64,000 nt of DNA from contig NZ_BBXC01000018.1 in NCBI RefSeq assembly GCF_001570525.1, positions 41,640 through 105,639 on the forward strand. Direction: 5' to 3'. Source of the stretch: Herbidospora sakaeratensis (lineage in GTDB: Bacteria; Actinomycetota; Actinomycetes; Streptosporangiales; Streptosporangiaceae). This document shows positions 35,217 to 43,499 of the stretch, piece by piece. Numbering within the stretch: the first letter of the stretch is position 1; the number at the start of each line of letters is the position of its first letter. Both the position numbers and the translations under genes were made by a program. The notes under the pieces are model-generated. The model did no database searches, was not told where the DNA came from, and saw nothing but the letters and a program-made list of their open reading frames with translations.

Positions 35217-36701
35217 ATGTCTGCACTCGATTGGTCGGTCCTGGCCGCCTACTTCGTCGTGATGATCGGCATCGGCGTCTGGTCCAAGGGCCGCGTCCAC
35301 ACCGTCATCGACTTCTTCACCGCGCGCGGGCGCATCCCCTGGTGGCTCGCGGGGATCTCGCACCACATGTCCGGCTACAGCGCGATCATGTTCGTCGCGT
35401 TCGCGGCGGTCGCCTACAACTACGGCCTGGCCATGTACGTGTGGTGGGCCCTCACCATCGGCATCGGCGTCGGCATCGGGGCGTTCCTGTGGGCGGCCCG
35501 GTGGAACCGGCTGCGCGCGGTGCACGGCGTCGCCTCGCCGCTCGAATACCTGGCGCGGCGCTACAACCTGCCGGCCCAGCAGGTGCTCGCCTACAGCGGC
35601 GCGCTGCTGAAGGTGGTCGACATCGCGGCCAAGTGGGTGGCCATCGCGATCCTGCTGCGCGGCTTCGCGGGCATCCCGATCTTCTGGGGCATCCTGGTCA
35701 CCGGGCTGGTCACGATGGTCTACATCACGGCCGGGGGCCTGTGGGCCGACGTGCTGACCGACTTCGGGCAGTTCGTCATCCAGGGCGTCGCCGGGATCGC
35801 GATGTTCTTCGCGGTGCTGAGCCACCTCGACGGGCTGCCGACGCTCTGGACGATGTGGGACAAGCTCCCCGAGGGCCACGGCGACCCGTTCGCGGGGCCC
35901 TACACGGTGACGTTCTTCCTGGCGCTGCTGTTCATCAAGACCTTCGAGTACAACGGCGGCATGTGGAACCTGGCGCAGCGCTACATGGCCGCGCCGAGCG
36001 GCAGCGAGGCGAAGCGGTCGGCGTTGTTGTCGAGCGCGCTCTGGCTGGTCTGGCCGCTGATCCTGTTCATCCCGATGTTCGCCGCGCCGCTCATCGTGCC
36101 GGGCCTGGCCAACGCCGAGGAGGCCTACGTGAAGCTGGCGCAGACCCTGCTGCCACAGGGGGTCATCGGCCTGGTGCTGGCCGGGTTCTTCTCCCACACC
36201 ATGGCGATGGTCTCCTCCGACGCCAACGTGATCTCCTCGGTGATCACCCGCGACATCGCGCCGGTGCTGATGCCCCGGTTACGCCGCCTGGCCGACGCGG
36301 CCCAGCTCACCTTCGCCCGCGTGACGACCTTCGCGTTCGTGCTGATCAGCATGGTCATCGCGATCACCACCGAGGGCCAGGGGGTGGTGCTGAAGATCGT
36401 GGTCGACCTGGTGGCGGCGACGATGGGCCCGATCTCGATCCCGCTGATGCTCGGCATGCTGCCCTGGTTCCGGCGCAGCGGCCCGCTGGCGGCCATCGTC
36501 TCGTGGGCGGCCGGCCTGGGCGTGTGGGCCTACGTGAAGTGGATCGCCGGCTCGACCGACCAGGCCGTGGTGGTCGGCGTGCCCCTCGTCACCTCTCTGG
36601 TCCTGTACGTCGCCGTCGGCCTCCTGCGGCCCGAGCGCACCCGCGACCGCGACGAGCTGATCGACTCACTGAACGACGACCGTGATCCGGCGCGTACCTG
36701 A
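35217..36701 (+). CDS. Sodium/solute symporter (SSS family)
   Basis: The 494-residue protein has about 13 hydrophobic segments and SSS family blocks such as GISHHMSGYSAIMFVAFAA and FFSHTMAMVSSDANVISS. Between pectin genes it most likely imports galacturonate, oligogalacturonides or their cleavage products. ATG 35217 gives the usual short N terminus, and only a weak CCAGG precedes it. It is controlled by the operators just upstream. A bidirectional terminator follows at 36708-36735. Confidence 0.88.
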   Translation: MSALDWSVLAAYFVVMIGIGVWSKGRVHTVIDFFTARGRIPWWLAGISHHMSGYSAIMFVAFAAVAYNYGLAMYVWWALTIGIGVGIGAFLWAARWNRLRAVHGVASPLEYLARRYNLPAQQVLAYSGALLKVVDIAAKWVAIAILLRGFAGIPIFWGILVTGLVTMVYITAGGLWADVLTDFGQFVIQGVAGIAMFFAVLSHLDGLPTLWTMWDKLPEGHGDPFAGPYTVTFFLALLFIKTFEYNGGMWNLAQRYMAAPSGSEAKRSALLSSALWLVWPLILFIPMFAAPLIVPGLANAEEAYVKLAQTLLPQGVIGLVLAGFFSHTMAMVSSDANVISSVITRDIAPVLMPRLRRLADAAQLTFARVTTFAFVLISMVIAITTEGQGVVLKIVVDLVAATMGPISIPLMLGMLPWFRRSGPLAAIVSWAAGLGVWAYVKWIAGSTDQAVVVGVPLVTSLVLYVAVGLLRPERTRDRDELIDSLNDDRDPART

Positions 36702-36707
36702 AGCAAG

Positions 36708-36735
36708 AAGGCCCCCATGGCGCGGTGGGGGCCTT
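36708..36735. terminator. Bidirectional terminator between convergent genes
   Basis: Perfect 10-bp arms AAGGCCCCCA and TGGGGGCCTT flank an 8-base loop. The stem is preceded by AAGCAAG and followed by TTTCTTGACTT. It lies between the ends of the symporter and the tautomerase and suits both. Confidence 0.8.
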
Positions 36736-36752
36736 CACCGTTTCTTGACTTC

Positions 36753-36938
36753 CTAACGGTCCGACTCCAGGACGCCGCCGTTGGCGACGTCGGACTTCTC
36801 GATCTCCCAGTACACGATGCGCACCGCCTCCGGCCGAGCCTTCAGAATGTCCACGGCGGCCTCGGTGACGGCGGCGACGAAGTCCCTGCGCTGGTCCATG
36901 GTCCGGCCGGACAGCAGTTCCACGGTGATGTTGGGCAT
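36753..36938 (-). CDS. 4-oxalocrotonate tautomerase family protein
   Basis: The 61-residue protein starts MPNITVELLSGRTMDQ. Pro1 after Met removal is the catalytic base of the tautomerase superfamily, and the length fits a small 4-OT subunit. ATG 36938 follows GGGAGG. It diverges from kdgK with an operator between them, so it likely belongs to the uronate regulon, perhaps acting on a keto/enol intermediate. No pectin-pathway tautomerase of this kind is known to me. Confidence 0.82.
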   Translation of the reverse strand: MPNITVELLSGRTMDQRRDFVAAVTEAAVDILKARPEAVRIVYWEIEKSDVANGGVLESDR

Positions 36939-36974
36939 GACGTCCTCCCTAGGCGTTGCGTAGAATAAGACCAT

Positions 36975-36991
36975 ATTCCACTACATGGAAC
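36975..36991. promoter_or_regulatory. IclR-type operator between tautomerase and kdgK
   Basis: ATTCCACTACATGGAAC is a near-perfect 17-bp palindrome. In reverse it reads GTTCCATGTAGTGGAAT, matching the 35081 site at 14 of 17 positions. It lies 36 bp upstream of the tautomerase start and 17 bp upstream of the kdgK start, so it can act on both. Confidence 0.7.
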
Positions 36992-37008
36992 AACAGAAGA
37001 AGGTGCGC

Positions 37009-37938
37009 ATGGATGTGGTCGTCGCAGGCGAACCGCTGGTCGAATTCTCCGCCGACCGGCCGCTGACCGAGGCCGAGACCTTCCGCCTGTCCTTCTCCGG
37101 CGACGCCCTCAACGTGGCGGTCGCCGCGGCCGCCGCCGGGGCCCGCACCGCCCTGGTGTCCCGGCTGGGCGACGACGAGTTCGGCGAACGGCTGATCCGG
37201 TTCGCCGCCGGCCACGGCGTCGACACCCGCTGGCTCACGCCGGGCCCCGGGCCGACGGGCGCCTACGTGGTGGGCGCCGACCCGTCGGGCGAACGCGCCT
37301 TCGCCTATCTCCGGCAGGGGTCTGCCGCCTCCCGCCTGACCGCCGCCGACCTCCTCGACTCCCCCGCGGCGCTGGCCCGGGTGCTGGTGCTGAGCGGCAT
37401 CACCGCGGCGTTGTCGGCCACCTGCGACCAGGCGGTCAGATCGGCCGCCGAGCAGGCGACCGGCCAGGTCGTCTACGACGCGAACTTCCGGGCCCGCCTG
37501 ACCGCCCCGGAAGCCGCCGCCGCGACCCTGCGCGCCGTCGCCCCGCACACCGCGGTCGTGAAACTTTCAGTCCCCGCCGACAGCCTGGCCCTCGTGGGCA
37601 CCGCCGATCCGGTCGAGACGGCCCGGCGGGTCCGCGACCTGGGAGCCCCGGCGGTGGCCGTGACCATGGGGGCCGACGGGGTGCTGCTGGCCGAGGGCGG
37701 CCACCTGCACGAGATCCCGGCGGTGCCCGCGCCGCTGGTCGTCGACCAGACGGGCGCGGGCGACAACTTCACCGGGGCGATGGCGGCCTGGCTGGCCCGG
37801 GGCGCGTCGTTGCCGGAGGCGGTCAGGGCGGGCACCGCCGCCGCGTCGTTGTCGCTGGCGGGACGCGGCGGAACGGGCCGGGTCGCGGCGGCGGCCGAGA
37901 TCGTGGACCTGCTGGGAGACCCGGTCAGCGGCGGGTGA
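37009..37938 (+). CDS. kdgK: 2-keto-3-deoxygluconate kinase (PfkB family)
   Basis: The 309-residue protein is a ribokinase/PfkB sugar kinase. The first block VVVAGEPLVEFSAD and the C-terminal DQTGAGDNFTGAMAAWLARG (anion hole and catalytic Asp) are clear. In this pectin locus 2-keto-3-deoxygluconate is the best substrate. ATG 37009 follows GAAGG. An in-frame ATG at 36985 lies inside the operator and is unlikely. The end overlaps the convergent IclR gene by 14 bp. Confidence 0.85.
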   Translation: MDVVVAGEPLVEFSADRPLTEAETFRLSFSGDALNVAVAAAAAGARTALVSRLGDDEFGERLIRFAAGHGVDTRWLTPGPGPTGAYVVGADPSGERAFAYLRQGSAASRLTAADLLDSPAALARVLVLSGITAALSATCDQAVRSAAEQATGQVVYDANFRARLTAPEAAAATLRAVAPHTAVVKLSVPADSLALVGTADPVETARRVRDLGAPAVAVTMGADGVLLAEGGHLHEIPAVPAPLVVDQTGAGDNFTGAMAAWLARGASLPEAVRAGTAAASLSLAGRGGTGRVAAAAEIVDLLGDPVSGG

Positions 37939-38689
37939 GGGTCGTCGGGGCGCCCAGCGCCAGCGACACCTCGCGGGCCGCCGAGACGATCTCGGGGGCC
38001 AGTTCGTTCAGCGCGTCGGGCTCCAAATCCATCGCCAGGGTCGAGATGGAGATGCCGCCGAGCACCTGGCCGGTGTGGTCGAAGACGGCCGCGCCGACGC
38101 AGCGGATGCCCGGCACGTTCTCCTCGTCGTCGACGGCGTAGCCGGCCGCGCGGACGCCGACCAGGTGGGCGAGCAGCTCCTCCTCGCCCACGACGGTGTT
38201 GGGGGTCAGCTTGACCGGCTGGGTGCGGGCCACGATGGCGCGCACCTCGTCGTCGTCGAGCTGGGCCAGCACCGCCTTGCCGATGGCCGTGGAGTAGAGG
38301 CGCAGGCTCATGCCCACGCGCGAGGGCATCTGGTAGGGGCGGCGGCCCTCCAGCTTCTCGACGTAGACGGCCTCGTCGCCGCTGCGGATGGCGAAGTGGG
38401 TGGTGAAGCCGGTGCGCTCGTGGAGGGCCCGCAGGGCCGTGGCGGCCTGGCGGGCCGGGTCGAAGCGGCTCATCACGCGCCCGGCCAGGGTGAGGATGCG
38501 GGGGCCCGGTTCGTAGCCGCCGTTGCCGTCGGTGCGGGCGAAGTCCCACTCCACCAGCGACTGGAGGATGCGGTGCACCGTGGACTTCGAGACACCCGTG
38601 GCGGCCGCGATGTCGGTGATCCGGTGATGTTCGGCGATCGCCTCGAGAACCGCGAGCGCCTTGTCGATGGAACTGCCTTCCCTGACCAC
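37925..38689 (-). CDS. IclR-family regulator, likely KdgR-like
   Basis: The 254-residue protein has an N-terminal winged helix (ITDIAAATGVSKSTVHRILQSL) and a C-terminal IclR effector domain (about 75-250, with GMSLRLYSTAIGKAVLA). IclR proteins of the KdgR group repress pectin genes and respond to 2-keto-3-deoxygluconate. Location between kdgK and kduI and six matching palindromes nearby fit that role. The start is GTG 38689, 12 bp after the kduD remnant, so it is likely read from the kduI promoter and feeds back on itself. Confidence 0.87.
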   Translation of the reverse strand: MVREGSSIDKALAVLEAIAEHHRITDIAAATGVSKSTVHRILQSLVEWDFARTDGNGGYEPGPRILTLAGRVMSRFDPARQAATALRALHERTGFTTHFAIRSGDEAVYVEKLEGRRPYQMPSRVGMSLRLYSTAIGKAVLAQLDDDEVRAIVARTQPVKLTPNTVVGEEELLAHLVGVRAAGYAVDDEENVPGIRCVGAAVFDHTGQVLGGISISTLAMDLEPDALNELAPEIVSAAREVSLALGAPTTLTRR

Positions 38690-38701
38690 GCCCCGAGCCT
38701 A

Positions 38702-38809
38702 CTAGCGGGCCGGCCAGCCGCCGTCCACGGCCAGAACATGACCGTTGACGTAATTCGACACCGGGCCCGCCGGGAACACCGCGGCCTCGCGCGACGGGTC
38801 GGGGTTCAC
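38702..38809 (-). pseudogene. kduD: kduD remnant with internal deletion
   Basis: A 35-codon frame starts at GTG 38809, overlapping the kduI stop in GTGA as expected of a coupled next gene, and ends YVNGHVLAVDGGWPAR. That ending is the C terminus of KduD, the short-chain dehydrogenase that turns 2,5-diketo-3-deoxygluconate into 2-keto-3-deoxygluconate. Full KduD is about 250 residues. Only the start codon region and the last 28 or so residues remain in frame, so about 215 codons are missing. No complete kduD is in the window. Confidence 0.75.
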
Positions 38810-39612
38810 CGCAGGTCGCCGATCGGCACCGGCACCAGGTCCTGGTAGTCCTGGTTCTCGCCGCCCATGGCCCAGACGAAGGCGTAGCTGCGGGTGCCGA
38901 AGCCGCAGTGCACCGACCACGGCGGCGAGACGACCGCCTCGCGGTCGGCCACCACGAGGTGGCGCGTCCGCGCCGGTTCGCCCATCAGGTGGACCACGCG
39001 GTCGTCGGGGCCCAGATCGAAGTAGAGGTAGACCTCGGTGCGGCGGTGGTGGGTGTGGCAGGGCATGGTGTTCCACATGCTGCCGGGGGCCAGCACCGTG
39101 ACGCCGAGCACGAGCCGGCAACTGCGGATCCCGCCGGCGTGGATGTGCTTGTGCACGACCCGCTCGTTGGCGCCCTCCGGCCCGCCGAGGGCGAGCTGTT
39201 CGGGGTCCTTCGACAGGGTGGTCGGGTGGCTCGTGTCGGCGGCCGTGGAGACCAGGTAGAAGGCGCCGCCCTCGAACGTCACGTCGAGCGCGCCGCGGCC
39301 GACGTAGAGGACCTCGCGGGTGCCCAGTTCGTACACCGAGCCGTCGACCGTGACGGCGCCGGGCGGGCCGATGTTGACCACGCCCAGTTCGCGGCGTTCG
39401 AGGAAGGTCGCCGAACCCAGCACCGACGGGTTCGGCAACGGCAGGGGCTCGGCGGCCGGGAGCGCGCCGCCGAGCACGAGCCGGTCTTCGTGGGTGTAGA
39501 GCAGGCGCACCTCGCCCGGCCGGAACAGGCCGCCGGCCAGGAAACGCGCCCGGAGCTGCTCGGTCGTCAGGTCGGGGAGCTGATCGGGGGCGGTGGCGTA
39601 CCGGACGTCCAT
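38806..39612 (-). CDS. kduI: 5-keto-4-deoxyuronate isomerase
   Basis: The 268-residue protein matches KduI throughout, starting MDVRYATAPDQL. The zinc site is visible as PCHTHHRRTEVYLYF, with a later ligand in WSVHCGFG. It converts 5-keto-4-deoxyuronate, formed from unsaturated galacturonate, to 2,5-diketo-3-deoxygluconate. ATG 39612 directly follows GGATGGGAG. Two IclR-type palindromes lie upstream. The next gene of the pathway, kduD, is only a remnant. Confidence 0.93.
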   Translation of the reverse strand: MDVRYATAPDQLPDLTTEQLRARFLAGGLFRPGEVRLLYTHEDRLVLGGALPAAEPLPLPNPSVLGSATFLERRELGVVNIGPPGAVTVDGSVYELGTREVLYVGRGALDVTFEGGAFYLVSTAADTSHPTTLSKDPEQLALGGPEGANERVVHKHIHAGGIRSCRLVLGVTVLAPGSMWNTMPCHTHHRRTEVYLYFDLGPDDRVVHLMGEPARTRHLVVADREAVVSPPWSVHCGFGTRSYAFVWAMGGENQDYQDLVPVPIGDLR

Positions 39613-39621
39613 CTCCCATCC

Positions 39622-39658
39622 TTTCCATGAGACGGAATGATGTACCGCTACATGGAAC
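39622..39658. promoter_or_regulatory. Two IclR-type operators upstream of kduI
   Basis: TTTCCATGAGACGGAAT (39622-39638) and GTACCGCTACATGGAAC (39642-39658) are two 17-bp palindromes spaced 20 bp start to start, about two DNA turns. They lie 10 and 30 bp before the kduI start, between kduI and galM. Confidence 0.65.
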
Positions 39659-39661
39659 AGC

Positions 39662-40603
39662 TTAGCGCATGGGGAAACGATATTCCGTCCACGACCGGAA
39701 CTCCTCGCCCGGCCGGAGCACCACCGACGGGAAGCCCGGCCGGTTCGGCGAGTCGGGGAAGTGCTGGGTCTCCAGGCACAGCCCGGCGTGCGGGCCGTAG
39801 GGGGTGAGCTCGGGCGACAACATGCCGCCGGCGTAGAACTGCACGCCGGGCTGGTCGGTCCGGACCTCCATCACCCGGTCGCCGCACTCGACCCGCACCA
39901 GGCCGCCGGGGTTGAGCACGAAGTTGTGGTCGTAGGCGCCGCCCATCCGAGCGCCGACCGCGGCCGGCGCGCGGAAGTCGAACGGGGTGCCCTCGACCGG
40001 GGCGAGCTCGCCCGTCGGGATCTTGTGCTCGTCGACCGGGGTGTACGCGTCGGCGTCGATCGTCACCACGTGGCCGAGCACGTCGCCGCCGCCCGCCAGG
40101 TTGAAGTAGCTGTGGTTGGTCAGGTTCAGCACGGTCGGGGCGTCGGTGACGGCGGCGTAGTCGATGCGGAGGGCGCGGTCGGCCAGGGTGTAGGTGACCG
40201 CCGCCGACAGCTCCCCCGGGTAACCCTCCTCGCCCGCCGGGCTGAGGTAGCGCAGCGTGATGGCGTCGGAGACCGCCGAGGCCGACCAGACCCGTTTGTC
40301 GAACCCGCGCACCCCCCCGTGCAGGGCGGCCGTGCCGTTGTTGCGGGCCAGCCGGTGGGTGACGCCGTCGAGGTCGAAGCGGCCCCCGGCGATGCGGTTG
40401 CCGTAGCGGCCGACGACCGCGCCGAAGTAGCGGCTGCGGGTCAGGTAGTCGTCGAGGGTGTCGCAGCCGAGCACGACGTCGACGCCGTCGACCTCCAGCG
40501 ACTGGATCACGCAGCCGTAGGTGAGGACCGCGGCGGTCAGCCCGCCGCCGGTCAGGACGTGCCGTTCGACCTTCTCGCCCTCAGGGGTCTGTCCGAAGTC
40601 CAT
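39662..40603 (-). CDS. galM: Aldose 1-epimerase (mutarotase)
   Basis: The 313-residue protein has the GalM blocks RYGNRIAGGRF, NHSYFNLAG (substrate His) and ETQHFPDSPN (catalytic Glu). It interconverts alpha and beta sugar anomers, here probably galactose or a uronate set free from pectin. ATG 40603 lies 23 bp inside the end of the lacI-type gene, so the two are cotranscribed. Confidence 0.92.
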   Translation of the reverse strand: MDFGQTPEGEKVERHVLTGGGLTAAVLTYGCVIQSLEVDGVDVVLGCDTLDDYLTRSRYFGAVVGRYGNRIAGGRFDLDGVTHRLARNNGTAALHGGVRGFDKRVWSASAVSDAITLRYLSPAGEEGYPGELSAAVTYTLADRALRIDYAAVTDAPTVLNLTNHSYFNLAGGGDVLGHVVTIDADAYTPVDEHKIPTGELAPVEGTPFDFRAPAAVGARMGGAYDHNFVLNPGGLVRVECGDRVMEVRTDQPGVQFYAGGMLSPELTPYGPHAGLCLETQHFPDSPNRPGFPSVVLRPGEEFRSWTEYRFPMR

Positions 40604-41576
40604 GCCGCACCGGTCCCGTCGAGTCGCGGATGATCAGGTTGGTGGCCAGGGTGGCGAGCGCCGGAGTGGCCGTCTCCCCCGCGCCGACGAGCTGGAGCAG
40701 CAGGTCGACGGCGGTCCGCCCGGCGGCTTCGGCGGGCATGGCGACGGTGGTCAGCTTGGGCCGGCTGACCCGCCCGGCCACGATGTCGTCTATGCCGACC
40801 ACGCTCACCTGGTCGGGCACCTCGACGCCGAGCTCGGTCAGCCCCTCGACCAGGCCGATCGCCATCAGGTCGTTGTAGGCCAGCACGCCGGTGACGTCGG
40901 CCGACGCGACCGCCTCGGCCAGCGCCAGGCCGCCGTGCTCGGTTGGGGAGTTGGGGCCGATGACGGTCAGGTCGATGCCGGGCACCGCGTGGGCGGCGTC
41001 GGTGATCTCCCTGGACGTCCACGACCCGGCCGGGCCCGCCAGCAGGGCGATCCGGCGGTGGCCGAGCGACACCAGGTGGCCGATGGCCTCGCGGGCCCCG
41101 CTGCCGACGTCCATCAGCACGTTGGACATGCCCTTCATGCGCCGGTTGACCACGACGAACGGCACGTCCTCGCGCAGCTTCTCGATCACCCGGTTGGACA
41201 GCCGGGGGGAGCACAGCAGCACGCCGTCGACCTGTTTGGCCAGCGTCTGGATGAGCTCCTCCTCGACCTGCGGGTCTTCGTCGGTGTCGGCGACGAACAC
41301 GTGGTAGTCGCGGGTCCGGGCGTGGGCCTGGGCGCCCTTGATCAGGTGGGAGAAGAACGGGTTGGCGATGTCGGCCACGATGAGCCCGAGGTTGTGGGTG
41401 CGCCCGGTGGTCAGGGCGCGGGCGGCCCGGTTGGGCCGGTAGCCGAGATCCTCCGCCGCCGCCAGAACCCTGTTCCTGGTCTCGGTGTTGACCAGGTGCG
41501 GCGCCGAGAACGTGCGCGAGACGGTCGACACGTGCACCCCGGACGCCTGCGCCACGTCGCGGATCGTCGCTGCCAC
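40581..41576 (-). CDS. LacI-family transcriptional regulator
   Basis: The 331-residue protein has the LacI headpiece (TIRDVAQASGVHVSTVSRTF, with hinge RPNRAARALTTGRT) and a periplasmic-binding-like effector domain. The start is GTG 41576, after GGAGCTTC. Two LacI-type palindromes lie between it and the divergent ABC transporter operon. It probably represses that operon and itself, with a galacturonate-type inducer. Confidence 0.9.
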   Translation of the reverse strand: MAATIRDVAQASGVHVSTVSRTFSAPHLVNTETRNRVLAAAEDLGYRPNRAARALTTGRTHNLGLIVADIANPFFSHLIKGAQAHARTRDYHVFVADTDEDPQVEEELIQTLAKQVDGVLLCSPRLSNRVIEKLREDVPFVVVNRRMKGMSNVLMDVGSGAREAIGHLVSLGHRRIALLAGPAGSWTSREITDAAHAVPGIDLTVIGPNSPTEHGGLALAEAVASADVTGVLAYNDLMAIGLVEGLTELGVEVPDQVSVVGIDDIVAGRVSRPKLTTVAMPAEAAGRTAVDLLLQLVGAGETATPALATLATNLIIRDSTGPVRHGLRTDP

Positions 41577-41610
41577 GAAGCTCCTTCCGTTCTTGCCTGC
41601 CGAGAATTAA

Positions 41611-41624
41611 TGCAAACGGTTGCA
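41611..41624. promoter_or_regulatory. LacI-type operator near the lacI-like gene
   Basis: TGCAAACGGTTGCA is a LacI-type palindrome with central CG and one mismatched pair. It lies 35 bp before the regulator start, a position for autoregulation. Confidence 0.7.
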
Positions 41625-41696
41625 CGAGTGTCAAGGCGGAAAAGCCTTCTGGAAATTGACCCCTTGACGTTTCTGGCGAGTGAAGGGAATGTTTCG

Positions 41697-41710
41697 TGCA
41701 ACCGGTTGCA
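41697..41710. promoter_or_regulatory. LacI-type operator before the galacturonate transporter operon
   Basis: TGCAACCGGTTGCA is a perfect 14-bp palindrome, 41 bp before the first permease gene. TTGACG at 41664-41669 could be the -35 box, so this operator would cover the transcription start. It lies 86 bp from the companion site, about eight DNA turns, which would allow looping. Confidence 0.75.
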
Positions 41711-41751
41711 GTCCGCTCCCCGCTTCCCCCTCCTCATAAGGAGTCACGGCC

Positions 41752-42633
41752 ATGCGTGTCGCACGGTCGCCGCGCACCCCCTATGTCCTGATCGCCCCGG
41801 CGGTCGTCGCGATGCTCGGGTTCCTCGTCTACCCGATGGGCAGCGTGATCTATTACAGCCTGCAGCACTACGACGTCACCCAGCCCTGGGACAACGGCTT
41901 CGCCGGCCTGGAGAACTTCCGGGTCCTGCTGTTCGAGGACCCGCTCTTCTGGCAGAGCCTCGGTTTCAGCGTGAAGTGGGTGGTCGTCGAGGTCGTGCTC
42001 CAGCTGCTCTTCGGGCTGGCGCTGGCGTTGATCGTCAATGAGACGTTCATCGGCCGCGCCGTCTCGCGGGCCCTGGTGTTCTCGCCGTGGGCGGTGTCGG
42101 GGGTGCTCACCACCGGCATCTGGATTTTGCTCTACAACCCGTCGACCGGGATCTTCCGCTACCTCGCCGACCTCGGCATCGGGAGCTACGACACCGCGCC
42201 GCTGGCCGACCCCTCGACCGTGTTCACGGCCGCGGTGGTCGCCGAGTTGTGGCGCGGGGTGCCGTTCTTCGCGATCCTGCTGCTCGCCGACCTGCAAACG
42301 GTCTCAGGCGACCTGTACGAAGCCGCGTCGGTCGACGGCGCGAGCCGGATCAGGCGGTTCGTGCACATCACGCTCCCGCACCTGAAAGACGCGATCATCC
42401 TGTCGACCCTGCTCAGGGCGGTGTGGGAGTTCAACAACGTCGACCTGCTCTACACGCTGACCGGCGGCGGCCCCGCCCATCAGACGACGACCCTGCCGCT
42501 CTACGTGGCCGCCAAGGCCGTGCAGTCGCACGACTTCGGCTACGGCTCGGCGCTGACCACGGCCGCGTTCGTGGTGCTGACCTTCTTCTCGATCGCCTAC
42601 CTGAGGCTGAGCAAGTTCGGAGCCCGCACGTGA
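41752..42633 (+). CDS. Sugar ABC transporter permease, MalF type (pectin locus)
   Basis: The 293-residue membrane protein has six hydrophobic segments and the EAA loop DLYEAASVDGASRIRRFVHI. ATG 41752 follows AAGGAG. It opens an operon of permeases, galacturonate enzymes and a binding protein under the LacI-type operator. No ATPase gene is present. Confidence 0.92.
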   Translation: MRVARSPRTPYVLIAPAVVAMLGFLVYPMGSVIYYSLQHYDVTQPWDNGFAGLENFRVLLFEDPLFWQSLGFSVKWVVVEVVLQLLFGLALALIVNETFIGRAVSRALVFSPWAVSGVLTTGIWILLYNPSTGIFRYLADLGIGSYDTAPLADPSTVFTAAVVAELWRGVPFFAILLLADLQTVSGDLYEAASVDGASRIRRFVHITLPHLKDAIILSTLLRAVWEFNNVDLLYTLTGGGPAHQTTTLPLYVAAKAVQSHDFGYGSALTTAAFVVLTFFSIAYLRLSKFGART

Positions 42634-43499
42634 CCACGACCCTGACCCGGCCCGTCGCGCCGACGGCGCCGCCGGTCGCCAGAAAACCGGCGAACCGGGT
42701 GAGCCGCTGGCAGATCTACCTGCCGCTGGGCCTCTACCTGCTGTTCACGCTGGTCCCCTTCTACTGGATGGTGGTCTTCGCGTTCCGGCCGCGCGGCTCG
42801 AACTCGCTGCTGCCGTGGCCGGTCACGCTCGACAACTTCGAGCACGTGTGGACCGGCATGGGGTTCTCGATCTTCTTCCAGAACTCCCTGCTGGTCGGCG
42901 TCGCCTCGCTGGTCTCGACCACGGTGATCGCCCTGGCGGGCGGCTACGCGCTGGCCCGCTACGACTTCCGGGGCCGGCAGGCGTTCCTGATCGGCATGCT
43001 CTGCACCCAGTTCATCCCGGGCGCGATGATGCTGATCCCGCTGTTCGAGATCTTCCGCACGCTCGGCCTGGTCAACTCGTTGTGGGCGCTGGTGATCGCC
43101 GAGACCGTCTTCCAGCTGCCGCTGTCGCTCATCCTGATCAGCGGTTTCGTGAAGAACATCCCGATCGAGCTGGAACAGGCGGCCTGGGTCGACGGCTGCT
43201 CGCGGCTGCGCGGCTTCTTCGCGGTCGTGTTGCCGATGTTGCGGCCCGCGCTGGTGGCGGTCGGCTCGTTCGCGTTCATCCACTCCTGGAACAACTTCCT
43301 CTTCGCGCTGATGTTCGTGAACGAGCAGGACAAGTTCACCCTGCCGGTCGGGCTGGCGTTCACGATCGGCGAGTTCAGCGCCGACTTCGGGGCGCTGGCC
43401 GCCGGCGGCGTGGTCGCGGCGGTGCCCGTCGTGCTCGTCTTCGCGGTCATCCAGCGCTATCTCGTGCAGGGCCTGTCGGCGGGGGCGGTGAAGGGCTGA
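42630..43499 (+). CDS. Sugar ABC transporter permease, MalG type (pectin locus)
   Basis: The 289-residue membrane protein has the MalG start FTLVPFYWMVVFAFRPRGSN and EAA loop ELEQAAWVDGCSRLRGFFAV. GTG 42630 overlaps the MalF stop (GTGA), and the next gene overlaps its stop (TGATG). Its binding protein is encoded 4.8 kb further on (48258-49547), an unusual separation within one operon. Confidence 0.92.
   Translation: MTTTLTRPVAPTAPPVARKPANRVSRWQIYLPLGLYLLFTLVPFYWMVVFAFRPRGSNSLLPWPVTLDNFEHVWTGMGFSIFFQNSLLVGVASLVSTTVIALAGGYALARYDFRGRQAFLIGMLCTQFIPGAMMLIPLFEIFRTLGLVNSLWALVIAETVFQLPLSLILISGFVKNIPIELEQAAWVDGCSRLRGFFAVVLPMLRPALVAVGSFAFIHSWNNFLFALMFVNEQDKFTLPVGLAFTIGEFSADFGALAAGGVVAAVPVVLVFAVIQRYLVQGLSAGAVKG

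Noticed and set aside
36985-37008. Earlier ATG for kdgK
   Set aside because: This start lies inside the operator palindrome and lacks a Shine-Dalgarno sequence. ATG 37009 has GAAGG at good distance and matches family starts.
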